Assembly: GCF_024586455.1 (NCBI RefSeq)
Contig: NC_065921.1
Span: forward strand, 87,170,061-87,234,060
Origin: Bactrocera neohumeralis
Taxonomy: Eukaryota; Arthropoda; Insecta; Diptera; Tephritidae
DNA length: 64,000 nucleotides
Reading direction: 5' to 3'
Part shown: piece after piece, positions 37,151 to 49,339 of the stretch
Layout: every line of letters begins with the position of its first letter
Position numbering within the stretch: the stretch's first letter is position 1
Position numbers and translations under genes: made by a program
The notes under the pieces: model-generated
Database searches by the model: none
What the model saw: the letters and a program-made list of their open reading frames with translations, nothing else
Told to the model about the DNA's origin: nothing

Positions 37151-37159
37151 GGCTTTGTA

Positions 37160-38135
37160 AACTTGTCTCCTCATTTCTGAAGTTTACATTGTGCGAGCTT
37201 TCGGCAGAGCTGTGGTATGCTTTAAATATCTAGATACAATGAATATTTGGATCTCTGCGCCGCGAAACATATTCCTAGGAGCTCTTTCTCTGCGAACATA
37301 TGTACCTTCGAAATTTATGTGGATAGGACAGCATCGCTGGAGAGGGACGCTGTGAGCTTTTTTACGGATGGATTAAAACTCAAGGAGAAGGGTGGAGGGG
37401 TGTCTTCTGCCGAGAGCACGGAATTCACTCTTGTTTCAGATTAACGGACCACTATAGTGTCTTTTAAGCAGAAGCGGCAGCCATGAAGGTAACACTAAAT
37501 GTACTTCAACGAAGTGCGGCTTCTTTTAGGGAGGTATGCATTCACTCGAATAGCAGATCTGCTATCCTTAAGCTCGCTAACAGTGAGCCTCAAGCTAGTC
37601 AAGGATTACATGACCTTACTATCTGTGGCAACAATCTCCTTCCATATTAAACTTGTATGAGTGTCTGTCACCAGTGGAGTTGCGAACGTCGTCAGAGCCA
37701 GAATGGAACGTAAAAGGTCCATGGAACTACTAGCTCTTCGCCAGGTTCACATGGCCGCAATAACAGGTGTCCTAACTGAACTTTGTCCCATTGGCACGCA
37801 TGTGGAAAGGCTGAAGCTGTTGGAGGACACAATTTGTCAAAGTTGCAGGAGGAAGTTGAAGCGGAATCATCTTGACACTTTCTCATTCACTGCCCAGTTT
37901 TCGCCAGATTAAGGTTGAAACATCTCGGTTTCCATACTCTTTACGATCCCGGTGAAATGGCAGGAGTAGATATCGGCCACTTCATTAATCTTGTGTCTGG
38001 CCTTAGGCGCTTTGTAGATATATGACGGTCATTTTGATGAGTTCTGGGCATCACAATGGACAAGCGTCTCTAGCAGTCCAAGAGAGATTTTTCGTGGCCT
38101 CACGAATACCGGCCTACTTACCTTACCTAAGTACA
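37160..38135 (+). pseudogene. Non-LTR retrotransposon 3' fragment (RNase H + C-terminus)
   Basis: Plus strand: FFTDGLKLKEKGGGVSSAES (about 37359-37420) has the first RNase H Asp. ALRQVHMAAITGVLTELCPI and GTHVERLKLLEDTICQSC (about 37735-37850) follow, the spacer and zinc-like C-terminal module. The tail reads CTTACCTTACCTAAG (38117-38131), a variant CCTAA tract. Several frameshifts; the reverse transcriptase is missing. Confidence 0.75.
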
Positions 38136-38149
38136 ATGAGAACGTGTAA

Positions 38150-39000
38150 CCCTATGAATAGGGTATATTAAGTTTGACACGAAGTTACTAACATCCAGCG
38201 CCACACATCGGAAACCCTATTAGTATATATAATATGTAAGGAAGAGCCAAGTTCGGGTATAACCGTCCACTTTATATTCTCGCGGCTTACAAACTAGGAA
38301 ACCTCACAGATTCACCGCTATGTACGGCATAAAGTGGAACGGATGTTCGAAAATCCGACTAATCAGCCGATCATATTTATAGAGGCTAGAGGGAATATTG
38401 CGCCGATTTCATCCATTTTTGGCGTGACGATATACTGTTGTTAGACAAACCTTCTTTCTGAATTTTACTAAGATTTCTCACATATTGACCAAAAGATACG
38501 GTATAAAGTCTATCAGATTGGATGGATTTTATCCATTTTTGGCATTAGAGCCCTACATTTCAAATACTATACCTCACAAAATGACCAATATGTTCGGTAA
38601 AAGGTCTGTCATGTGCACTGGGGTCAACATAGTTGGTGTCTAGGTCATTGAAAAGTTAAAGTCTTATTATGGGCCCATAGAAATGCCATGTGCCAAATAA
38701 CAGTTTTCTATCTGAATCTAGTGTTTAGTTATGGCGTACTTTGGGGACGTGATAATGGCTCGATTCCTCCCTTCTGCAATATCAAGCCTCCTTGGCTGCC
38801 TAGGAACATGTGTAGCAAATTGAATCAAGATATTTCAATTTTTTTCTAGTTATCGCTTGCTCCAACGGATTGACAGATGAACGAACGGACATCGGAATTC
38901 AACACGTCTTGTCACCCTGATCATTTACATATATAACTTCATATCTATCTCCGGTCTTAGATAAAGTACCGTCTGGGTAGCCAACAAAAATTCATTTGAA
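38150..39000. repeat. Dispersed non-coding repeat (AGTTCGGGTATAACCG type)
   Basis: It begins with GGGTATATTAAGTTTGACAC and GAAGTTACTAACATCC, the reverse of the terminal segment of the GTATGGCAGCTATA repeat. It continues with GCCAAGTTCGGGTATAACCG and ends near 38970 (CACCCTGATCATTTACATAT, ATAACTTCATATCTATCTCC). I recall similar blocks as abundant in tephritid assemblies. Two internal motifs are near-duplicated: GATTTCATCCATTTTTGGCG at 38406 and GATTTTATCCATTTTTGGCA at about 38525. No coding capacity. Confidence 0.5.
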
Positions 39001-39059
39001 AGCGAGCTAAAGTGAGAAGGCAAATCATCCCTCCCCAATGAAATGATCACAGCATCCGT

Positions 39060-39340
39060 GCTGTTGTAAACTCGGCTATAGTATACAGGTATATTATCGG
39101 CGAGACGAGTTAAGTCGATTCAGCCTCTGTCTAACTGTCTGTATATGTGACCTGGTCTACGGAAAGGGAGCTTAAGTGTCAAAAAATCAATTTTCACTTT
39201 TTAGTTGATTCGGATGGAAGATGAGATTTTTAACAGCTGTTTCCCAGAAAACTAGTTTTCGCAGTTTTTGAAATATTGATGTTTCGCTAGTCCCTCAGTT
39301 TTTGAAATATTGATCTGAACGTTTTTTTTTTTCAAAATTT
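39060..39340 (+). repeat. Dispersed repeat fragment
   Basis: GAGTTAAGTCGATTCAGCCT, CTAACTGTCTGTATATGTGA and CTAGTCCCTCAGTTTTTGAA give the order expected for the interior of the GTATGGCAGCTATA repeat in plus orientation. TTTTTGAAATATTGATSTG is repeated at about 39267 and 39300. Confidence 0.5.
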
Positions 39341-39344
39341 AAGA

Positions 39345-40095
39345 AACTCCACAAATGCCTTAAAAGGCATACTCCTACGTATTCGAGAACAATAACAAAA
39401 ATATAATTATTCGAAACTAGTTTGATCTATGTTGGTGTGTCGTACACGCATACTTATACACGTAAGTGTAAAATAGGCTTACCCTTAAACTTATGTTAAT
39501 TTAATTACTAAATAACACATTCGGAAATCTCTTGCATTATACTCGCCTAAAAAACGACGTGTTTATTATTTACACTTACTACTCTTTATCAAAATGTACA
39601 TTAAGTAGTCATAATATTTGTCTTCGAAGTTTACTAATAAATATTTCCTTACTTTATATCGTTTCAGGTAAACATATCCTTATTACTTATTTGCCCGAGG
39701 CGCACTAACCTTTTCTGAGAAAACACCCGCCGGCGGAGTTTGGCGCAAACGCACAGCAAAACGTGTTCATGAGTGCATTAATGTCTGTAAGCAGGTCCGT
39801 ATACTCTTTGCTGTGAGTGTGAGTGCAGACCTACGCAATTATTTACACAGTTTTGTTTGGCGTGTTCATTATTCATATCGACAGACGGACCACCGCGCCT
39901 TGAAGTAATGGAGCAAATATTGAAAATGCAACTTCCAAACAAATAAAACGTGGATATATACATACATACATACAAATGCATATGAAATGTAGTTGTGAGA
40001 ATGTGTGTGTGCTATATTTGAACTCAATTTGAACTTTGTGTTTGCTTAAGACATTAGGTAGTGGAATGGTAGTAAGAAAATAGAATTGTTTTGAT
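39345..40095. other. AT-rich non-coding spacer
   Basis: Nothing was recognised except an ATACATACATACATACA run near 39958-39974. It leads into the satellite array. Confidence 0.45.
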
Positions 40096-40099
40096 TGAA

Positions 40100-41620
40100 A
40101 TTTATTTGAAAAAGTGGCTAAAAAATTATAAAAGACAAGCTGATTATAATAAACTCGAGTTTAATTGGAGTTTAATTAGAGTTTAAGAAATAATTTTTAG
40201 GAATCGAAGTTTAGAAACCAATTTACAAACATAGCTGAAAACTTTTATTAGGCTCTTTAAGTGCTCTAAACTCGAGTTTACTATCAATTTTGGTGTTTAA
40301 AGAAATTTTTTGAAAATCAAAGTTTTTAAAACCGACCGCATTATAAAATGCCTAAAAAATTATAGAAGATATGCTCAACACCATAAGCTCGAGTTTAAAT
40401 GGAGTTCCATTAGAGTTTAAGAAAGTAATTTTTGGTAATCGAATTTTCGAAACCAATACGCAAGCATACCTAAACTCGCTAACTATAAGTTTAGTGTTTA
40501 AAGAAATTTCTTTAAAATCAAAGTTTTTAAAACCGACCGCATTACAAAATTATAGAAGACCGACCGTAAACTCGAGTATATTTGGAGTTTAAGAAAACAA
40601 ATTTTAGCAATCTTATTTTCGAAACGAATACAAAAAGACTTCAAAAATTATATTAAACTCATTATGTGCGCTAAACTCGAGTTTAATATTAATTTTAACT
40701 CATTATTTGCCATAACTCGAGTTTACTATAAGTTTAAGTGTTAAAAAAATTTTTTGAACATCAAAGTTTTTGAAACTGACCTCATTATAAAATGCCTAAA
40801 AAATTATGAAAGACGTACTAAACACCATAAACTCGAGTTTAAATAGAGTTTAATTAGAGTTTAGGAAATAAATTTTTGAAAATCGAATTTTCGAAACCAA
40901 TACGCAAACATACCTAAAAAATTATATTAAACTCATTATTTGCCATTAACTCGAGTTTATTATAAAGTTTAGTGTTTAAAGAAATTTTGTCGCTAAACAA
41001 AGTATTTGAAACCGACCTCCGTTTAAAAGACCTATAAATGTATAGAAAGAATAGAATATTTGGAGTTTAAGAAACAATTTTTTAGCAATCAAATTTTCTA
41101 AACTCATACATAAACAGACCTCAAAAGTAGACTCATTATTTGCCATAAACTCGAGTTTATCAATTTGGGTGTTTAAAAAAGTTTTTGGTAATCAAATTAT
41201 TGCAAAACAACCTCAGTCTAAAATGTTAAAAAAAATTATGGAAGACACACTAAATAGAAGATCATAAAATCGAGTTTATTTGGAGTTTAAGAAAAAAAAT
41301 TTCGCACTTAAGTTAAATTTTGAAAGTAATATTCGACAGTATAACGACACAGAAAACTTACTAAGTACCATAAACTCGAGTTTATTTGGAGTTTAAGAAA
41401 CAAATTTTTAGCAACTAAACTACATTTTCGAAACCAATTTACGATCTAAGTATAATCACATTTCAAATATTATGGAAAACTCGCTAAGTGCCATAAACTC
41501 GAGTTGTTACTTGTTGGTGTTTACAGCGAAACATCACGCTTTCAAACAAAATGTTGTGTCAGGTTTGAAAAACATTGGAGTTTTCGGTCTCGCCGCTGCA
41601 GAAAAATAAAAATTAACTAG
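40100..41620. repeat. Degenerate dimeric satellite built on the palindrome TAAACTCGAGTTTA
   Basis: The perfect 14-bp palindrome TAAACTCGAGTTTA starts at 40150, 40267, 40672, 40828, 41146 and 41371. Variants start at 40384, 40567, 40713, 40947, 41265 and 41494. Common spacings are 105-123 bp, with about 117 bp modal, or roughly double that where one palindrome is lost. Two monomer types alternate. One continues as TTTGGAGTTTAAGAAA, the other as CAATTTTGGTGTTTAAAGAA followed by AAACCGACC. The repeat unit is therefore a dimer of about 235 bp. The monomers are AT-rich and strongly diverged. The frames inside are short, so it is non-coding. An isolated TAAACTCGAGTGAG at 41965 and a GTCGAGTTTAAG near 41693 may be outlying relics. 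Confidence 0.85.
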
Positions 41621-41629
41621 AGACCGAGT

Positions 41630-43065
41630 TTCCTACATATTCAAATGATATCTAACACTTGACAGTTGCCTATAAACACAAAACCTTGAAGTCGAGTTTA
41701 AGTCGCAAATTTCCCACTCTTTCCCCTTCAAGGCTACACTAATTGCTTGACTGACAGTTGTAGCTTCAGCGAAGGCAATTCGTTCTGCACTGCCCACTTT
41801 TGCTTTCACAACGCCTCCAATTTTTGTGGTCAGACTAGAATAACGGAAATAGCAAACTGAAACTTCCAGGAAAAAATACAATAAACTTCAATTTGACAAA
41901 CGCAAAAAATGACGCTATCGAACAGCTGACGGACAAAACAAACAAAAATACACACATATGCGCATAAACTCGAGTGAGCTCGCATGACAATTGACAGAAG
42001 AATGAAAACTGAGACATGACAACCACGAAAAATTGTGGAACTGTGGCATTGTAGAGAATGTTGCAAGAACAGCAATTTGAGTCAGAAAACCAATACAATC
42101 TATGCTACACACATACATATGTATGTGCATACCTTAATTATATATTTACGTCCTCTGTTTGTAGAAATACAAAACGGAGAAATTGAAAAAGGCAAACATA
42201 GCAACAATAACAATAATAAATGACAATGAAAAAATCAACATGCGGACAGATCGACATAAAATGTATCATTAGGACACGCCTACACACACACATATACATA
42301 TGTACATACATATGTATATGCAATTGGAATATGCTTGCAACGCATAAGAACTCGCTGCCGTCACAGGAAACCGAATTCTGTTGTTAATAACTTGTGATGA
42401 GGCAGAAAGCAGCAAGAAAAGAAATGTGAGATGCAAGCTCATTGTCGTTGTTATTGCAAGGCATAGTTACATTCATACATTATTGAGTGCAAGCAGGGGG
42501 TAACGCCAAAAATCTATACATATGTACGATTATTTACGGTGAAAATCGTGAATGCAATCATGGCTGAGTAGTTCGCCGATCATTTGGTTTGTCTGTCTGT
42601 CTGTCCGTATGCTGGTTGGTTGGTTAGTTGGTCACACTGCTTGGAACACATGCGGCGTGTAAACAATTAGCCAAGAAGATTGATGACATCGACAAGAGAA
42701 GGACGAACGGCCAAATGTATGCTTTCGATTGAAACGAGTGAGTTAGTGCGAAGGGGAAAGCGAGCGCAACTGGAACGAATGCTATTGTGTGCTGCATACG
42801 TATAAAAAACAAATTCTATAACTGAATATATACATACATACATACATATGTACATACATACAATACATGAATATGTATAATTACAATGAGCATTAAAAAA
42901 AGTAATGGTAAATCTCATTTTTATGAATCAAAGGCTTGTTTCAACATTATCTAGAGCAAACAGAAAATTGTGGATGGTAGCTCAAAAACAAATTCGCCTC
43001 TTGCTCGATTACTTGTGTGTATTATCTTCGTTCATAACCTAAACACTTATGCTTTGGAGTAGTGG
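41630..43065. other. Low-repeat non-coding stretch with ACAT microsatellites
   Basis: It holds ACATACATATGTATGTGC near 42110-42127 and a cluster near 42290-42320. Short frames read through these. No gene. Confidence 0.45.
42829..42871. repeat. ACAT/ATGT palindromic microsatellite
   Basis: TATACATACATACATACATA followed by TGTACATACATACAATACAT. It can pair with itself around CATATGTACATA. Confidence 0.9.
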
Positions 43066-43067
43066 TT

Positions 43068-43840
43068 ATCTTCTTCTTCTTCATAGACGTAGTCATCGCT
43101 TACGCGGTCGAGTATAGCCGAGTTTACAACAGTGCGCCACTCGTTCTTTTTTATCGCTGTCTGACGCTAACTGGAGATTCCAAGTGTAGCCAGGTCCTTA
43201 ACTACCTGATCTCTCCAACGGAGTGGAGATCTTCCTCTTCCTCTGCTTCCACCAGCGCGTACTGCATCGAATGCTCTCAGAGCTGGAGTGTTTTCATCAA
43301 TTCGGATGAGATGACCTAACCAGCGTAGCCTCTGTCTCTTGATACGCTGAACCATGTCATAGTCGCGTACAGCTCATCGTTCCATCGACTGCGGCATTCG
43401 TCGTTGCCAATGCACAAAGGACCATAAATAAGGCCAACTCATCAGAAGTGGGCATCGTCCGTGCCTCTGCATCCTATAGCAGGAGGAAGGGGATGATGAG
43501 GGACTTGCAGAGAGACGACTTTGATTTTAAGGCTGATTTTGTTGTGGATGTTAATACCCCTTCCAAGACAGACGAAATCATTTGCGACTTCAAAATAAAG
43601 ACTGTCATCAGTGACGTGGGAGCCAAGTCTCGACTGCGAGGACTGTTGGTTTGATGACAGGAGACAAAACCATTTGATTCGCTGCTTTGTCCAACCTGGA
43701 GAAGGTAGAACTAACGGCGCGGTTGTTATGGTCAATATGGCCAGCTCTGCAGCTCGAATTATTTTCTCCAGCAGTAGATTGAAGAAAACGCACGATCCTG
43801 ACGGAACTTTCGGTATTGCTCAACCATTCTTCGGTGTCCG
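43068..43840 (-). mobile_element. RTE-like non-LTR element, 3' part including RT thumb region
   Basis: Minus strand, from 43823: RAVSSTFSRLDKAANQMVLS, then LLSSNQQSSQSRLGSHVTDD and FEVANDFVCLGRGINIHNKI, the region just after the YADD box. It then reads VQRIKRQRLRWLGHLIRIDE and PALRAFDAVRAGGSRGRGRS near 43355-43240. The 3' end at 43068-43082 is CTTCTTCTTCTTCAT, a GAA tail on the element strand. The YADD box itself is replaced by AGHIDHNN-like sequence. Several frameshifts; 5'-truncated. Confidence 0.75.
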
Positions 43841-43959
43841 AAGTACAAAGGATATTTACACTTATTTAACCGCAGCCAATGAGTACGAAGTTAACTTACT
43901 TACTCATGAAAGTCCTAACTGAAACAACCCAACTTCCGATCAATTTTTTTATCAAGTTC

Positions 43960-44240
43960 TGTTTATGAGCTTCGCCGATCTATGAGAATCTGGGTCCATT
44001 TTTAGTATTTTTTGGCTTCTGGAGATGACGTTTGGTAAGGTTCCCAGACTTACTGCGTGGACGCCAATAGGGCGATTGCCTTTTAAAAAAAACCCACAAC
44101 TAGGAAGGGCTAGTCTTACTGAGGGCAAAGAAATCACTAGATCTCTTGCGATCAATCTTGGGCCAAAAGGCTTTTGCGACGGCACAAGTACCGATGGTGG
44201 TCCAACTCTGGCAAAACTTCCGCGAAGCCCAGTAATCTAT
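43960..44240 (-). pseudogene. Non-LTR fragment, spacer before the C-terminal module
   Basis: Minus strand: a SLDRKRS-like stretch, then FLKGNRPIGVHAVSLGTLPN (about 44030-44090), the block that precedes the CRSCG module in R1/Jockey-like elements. The interval 44095-44230 is closely related to 61105-61250 (shared GGTCAAAAGGCTTTTGCGAC type sequence), so both come from one family. Confidence 0.6.
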
Positions 44241-46255
44241 CCCTATACAGTACTACTAAAAAATAGTTGGAATACGAAATTCTAACTACAGATGATCAAA
44301 ACTGCTCCAATCTGTAGACATGAATGTCCTTGAGTGGTCTGCTGTCTTTCTCACTCTTCTACAACACTTCTAAGCAAAAAGTAACTAGTTAACAGCAAAC
44401 TCAATGGAATGGAAATGTAGAGAAATGGTGCCGCCGGCCAAATTAAAATAATCAGATTAACCACAGAAAGCAAAAGCATGCTCGGAGGCAATTTAAATAT
44501 CCGAAAGTGCCACATTGTAATTCTCAGCTGTTGGCTGCTTCTGTGAGTGGTTACGTGAGTAGTTCTGTCGCATGTACGTGCGTCTTTATGTAGATAACTG
44601 AAAGAGTAAAGACGACGATAATGAAATAGATGATGAGGCACAAAACAGTTTCATTTGCTTGCTGGCTGAAAGTGGCTAGGAATTCTTTCGATACTATGTG
44701 AATTGCTGTGCCGTGCCATGCTATGCCGTGCTATGCGCATCGTTGGTCGTTGGACGGCGTGTAGCGCTATCATTTTACACTCTCACGCTCACTCCTTCGT
44801 GCACAGTTGCCACTACGGCGCTGCAGACTAGTGTCTTTATCGTCTATATATATATTTATGTCTGTATCTGGTTGTATGTATATGCATTTGTGTGTGTGTG
44901 TGTGTGTGTGTGCTATGTGCGTTTGCCTATCGTTCTACTTATTTCGATTTGAACCATATTATTAAGTGTAGCCAGCAGCAATTAAGTGAGATAAGCAAAC
45001 AATAATGTTCCTAGTCACGTACTGGCTTGAGACTTGGGACAATTTCTCACTTCACAACTTACAACACACACACACGCACACACACTTATGCACCAGCCAT
45101 GCTATAAACTAGTTGCTAGCGAGCGAGCGTATATGTAGCGTACTCGGTGCGGGGCAGCACGAATTGCTGTGGAGTTGACGCGGTGGCAACATGACATGCT
45201 GAATTCCTTCCTCCATTTGTTGCTTGATGTGTTTGTTGTTGTTAAGGTTGGTCGGAAATGGCTCGCCGGCATTGCTAAAATAAAAGCAGAATTGTTGCAA
45301 GCAATGAATGAATTGAAATCGTAGCAATGCTTTGCAGTTGATTTACTTTGCTGGTTGCTGGGCAGCCAGGAGCAACAGCAAAAACAACAACACGGCCAAT
45401 GAAACATTCGCCTTCGGTGTTTGATGAAATTGTATTTCATCCACAGTAGTGTGTGCGACTTTTAATGGGACGACAAAGGTGGTTGTTGGACAGTTTAGCA
45501 ATTTAGTTGCCCCATCCGAGAACCAATGCGAGTTCATATGTATATGTGTGTGTGTGGCGGTGGGGTATTTGTGGCCTGTGGAATGCCACGGCTAAATAGA
45601 CAAACGCTTCGGTTAACCGACATGGAATGTGCGTGGCAAATAAATGAAAAATGTAATAAGATATGTATATGGAATTATTGCGAAAACAACAAAGACAACA
45701 ACAAATTGCAAAAGTTTAAGCTGTCTGTGGTTGTGCAAGTTGTCGCCGTATGGCCCGTACTATTTGGCGAAGTGTGTTGCTGTGTTTGATGTAATTGTTG
45801 TGTGCTTGGAAAATACATTAGCCTGTCAATTTCAATTTCGATTGTGCGATTCTATTTGATCTCTGACCAGTTACATATACCTGCAAGGAATTTAAGTTCG
45901 ATTTACTTTCAGGACAAGCTTTTATGCGAATGAAAATTAAATTTTTTATAGCTTCTTGTGCTGATATGATGGCGTTTGAACGCATCTTTGAAGTTTATTT
46001 TTCACGATAGTTTGATAAGGATTAAATTAATAACTCTTTAATGTAGCTAAAAAATACAATGCCAAAGTGACGTCATCAAAGCAGTTGGCCAAAAACCAAG
46101 GTACAAGAACTTTCTTTTCATTTAAAAAAGTAGTTTCAAAGTTTTCCTGATGTTTCTGGCGATCTGTTGACAATAAAAACTTAATTTCAAAAGTCTTTTT
46201 TTTATATAAAAACATAAAAATTAAAGATACTTATCTTGATTTTCAAAAGTGAGTT
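44241..46255. other. Low-repeat non-coding stretch
   Basis: TG run at 44891-44912, CA run at 45064-45085, and a TTGTTGTTG-rich block near 45220-45360. Frames to 112 codons lack motifs. No gene is called. Confidence 0.45.
44891..44912. repeat. TG dinucleotide microsatellite
   Basis: Eleven uninterrupted TG units. Confidence 0.95.
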
Positions 46256-46259
46256 GACA

Positions 46260-46678
46260 GCTATTTATATAAAAACAATAAAAAACTCGTTGGCAGTTTG
46301 TAGCTTTGTCTTAAAAAATAACTTATAGAAAATTTCCTGAAGATATCTCGTCAAATGAAAGAGTTTTCCATACAAAAACTTTTTACCGATGGGTCAGTTT
46401 GTATGACAGCTAGTATATGCTATAGTGAACCGATCTGAACAATTCTCTTCGAGTTTGTAGCTTTGCCTTAAACAATAACTCATGCAAAATTTCGTAACTA
46501 TATCTTGTCAAATATAAAAGTTTTAAATACAAGAACTCGATTTTGGTCGTTCAGTTTGTATGGCAGCTATATGCTATAGTCGTCGGATGTCAACGGTTCC
46601 GACAAATGAGAAGTTGCTTGAGGAGAAAAAGACACTTGCGAAATTTCAGTTTCATATCTCAAAAACTAAGGGACTTTT
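46260..46678 (-). repeat. Dispersed GTATGGCAGCTATA repeat, two-unit copy
   Basis: CAGTTTGTATGACAGCTAGT at 46396 and CAGTTTGTATGGCAGCTATA at 46552 mark two units 156 bp apart. Each is preceded by AAAATTTC(C/G)T...ATATCTYGTCAAAT and followed by GATCTGAACAATTC or TTCCGACAAATGAGA. It ends with CATATCTCAAAAACTAAGGG and runs directly into the 3' end of an RTE-like element at about 46679. Confidence 0.7.
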
Positions 46679-47800
46679 TCCTCCTCTTTGCTGTCGTAAA
46701 AGCCGCCTACGCGATTATAGTCGAGCTAACAACGCGCCAGTCATTTCTACTTTTCGCAATGTGGCGCCAATTGGAGATTCCAACCGAAAGCAGTTTCTTC
46801 TGCACCTGGTCTTTTCAACGGAGTGGAGGTCTTCCTCTTCCTCTGCTTCCACAGGCGGGTACTGAATCGAATACTTTCGGATCTGGAGTGTTCTCATCCA
46901 ACCGGATAATATGACCAAGCCAGAGTTAATTCGCCGAACTACATACATATGTATGTATGTCAATGTCGCCGTATATTTTATGGCTCCTCGTTCCATCGAC
47001 TGCGGTATTCGCCCTTGTCAAGGCGCAAAGGACCATAAGTCTTCCACAAAACCTTACTCTCGAACGCTCTTAACGCCGACTCATCGGATATTGTCATTGT
47101 CCATGCCTGCACAACATAAAGCAGGACGAGTTAGATGAGGGACGATTTTAATTTCAAGGCTGATTTTGTTAATATTGATTCCATAAAAGACGAAATTATC
47201 TGCGACTTCAAAATTATGACTGTCAACACGGACGCGTGAGCCATCTCACAAATGCGATGACTTTTTGTTTGATGACAGGAAATATTTGTCCACAACCAGG
47301 CCCATGCAGTTCGCTTTCTTATCCAGTTGTTGTTCAGGCTTAGGATATCAATATCATCGGTATACGCCAACAGCTGTACATTCTTATATCTCTATTCCTA
47401 TAACTCCGCAGCTCGTATAATATTCTGACTTCTTATCTGAAACCTCGTTTGGTATCGAAGTGGTGGGAGAGATGCTTCCCGATCCTGACGGAGCCTTTGT
47501 TGTTGTGGTATTAGTTTTGCGAGGATACCAAGCTCAGGGCATAAAGGTATTTCCATTTCATGCTGTCGAAGACGGCTTTAAAATCGACCGAGAGGTATCG
47601 ATCTTTTTTTTACGGGTCTGCATCAAGAGTTGGCTGTTGAAAAGCACATAGATTTTCCTAGTCTAAAGCTACACTGATAAAGTCCAATTAGTTTGTTGGC
47701 TTCAATATTTCGTATACTACGCTTGATAGGACCTCATATGCGAAATTAAGAGACTCAAGGTCTAAAACCACACTGACAGTTTGTTGACGATGAACTTCAG
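46679..47800 (-). mobile_element. RTE-like non-LTR element with reverse transcriptase remnant
   Basis: The longest copy of this family in the window, minus strand. From the 5' side, rc of about 47450-47600 reads VDFKAVFDSMKWKYLYALSL and then GKHLSHHFDTKRGF, both reverse-transcriptase blocks. Next is the catalytic box LAYTDDIDIL (rc 47345-47372), where YADD has become YTDD (47353-47364). The 3' segment QLD...ENTPDPKVFDSVP follows, ending at 46679 with a CCTCCTCTTT-like purine tail on the element strand. Stops and frameshifts abound, and the endonuclease domain is missing. No activity is expected. Confidence 0.78.
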
Positions 47801-49335
47801 TCCTTCGCACACTGCGCTCAGTAGGGAGTTATAAGCAGAATTAAATTACTAGTTTGCGTATATGTATGTACTTATGTATGGTCGCACATATGTAGCTCAA
47901 TCGGAGAACTTAGAAGATTAAGTTATGATTAAAATGTTTTATGTTTTCTGACTCAATCGACTGTCATACTCGTCACGCTAATCATACAATTACTTTATAG
48001 ATTCTTAGACGCTTCTTTTTAGGACAAATTTCGTGCTAAACTTAACATACCCTCTTCAGGTTAAAAATGTATACCTTTAAATAAATACATTTTTGTACAA
48101 ATCATGCGAAATTTACTTAATATTTTTCAAACATCTACGTATTCTATTTCACAGTTAAAAAAGTATCTACGCTTCCCTTTGCAATCCAACCGACTATTGG
48201 ACTATCAACTTTCCTCTCATAATCCGATTTTCAGCCTTAATAATTTAATCTTCACTGCACATTTAAGTGTGACGATGCTACAATTTTGTCGGCATGCCAA
48301 AAGCATCCATATTTTGTCTGTATGTATTTTTAAATATGTATGTCAGCATGTATGCGTCTTCGACTACCCAACTGTTTTTGGGCAACTCTGACCCACATCC
48401 GATTGCTACTTTAAATTTCTTATTTCTGCTCTTACGTCCGTCCACATGCATAGGCATGATGTTCGTGAAAACAACTCAAGTGTAAACAAATTTTCATACG
48501 ATTGACAGTTAGAGTAATTTTCGTACTTTTCCAACTTGTTGTCTGTGTAAAATGTGCGCGTATTTCTCTTTGGTTTATGAATTGACAATCATGTTGTCTG
48601 ACATGCATTCAGCTTGCGCCTGACTAGCCAAACATCTGCTGTGCGACTCAGTTTCGGTCCGTATGTTCGTCTGTCTGTCCGTCTGCCTGCCTCCTGTCTG
48701 TTCTTGTGTCGCAATGCATTGCCATCAATATACCTTATACCTAAGTATGTACTATATGTATATGTTCTGGTACTTCTGTAGACATTTGTCTGTATGCTTA
48801 AATGCATTGCTGTGTTTTTTATTATTTTTCCACGCCCATTGGTTCCGGTATTCGTGTGGGGTATTCCTACCGAGCTGTGTGTGCATATGTATCTATGTAT
48901 TTAATAATATTTTGAGTTGATGGCTATTTTTCATTGGTTTTGTTGCGGTCTGCTGCTTGACCATCTCCGGTATCGGTTCGTGTCAAATTTAATTGCTTTT
49001 TAAATGGTGTGAAATTAATTTTACAACTTGAGTAATATTAATATTATTTCGATTTTTTGCACTTTTATGTTCTCTACGCCATTAAATATTGAATTTTTTT
49101 TTTTTTATTTTGCAAGGTATAAAGTTTGAACAATTTAACGATGTGGTTAAAGCGTGCTGTGGTATGAAATAAAATGCAATAACTGGGCAAATTTCTTATG
49201 CATATAAGTATATATACATACATATATAGATGTATATGTACATATGTATATATGTACAACTTAAAGCAATTTATTATTTGTTTATCCAGTTAGTCACTTT
49301 CAAATTCTAACAATACTAACTTAGTAATTTGGTTC
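47801..49335. other. Non-coding stretch
   Basis: Near 48020-48060, GACAAATTTCGTGCTAAACT and TAACATACCCTCTTCAGG is a terminal piece of the GTATGGCAGCTATA repeat. The rest is AT-rich, with a long TATATACATACATATATAGA-type microsatellite at 49199-49258. No gene. Confidence 0.45.
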
Positions 49336-49339
49336 AGGG

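Noticed and set aside
40100..41620. CRISPR-like regular spacing
   Set aside because: Units are about 117 bp, diverged throughout and have no unique spacers. The host is eukaryotic. It is a satellite.
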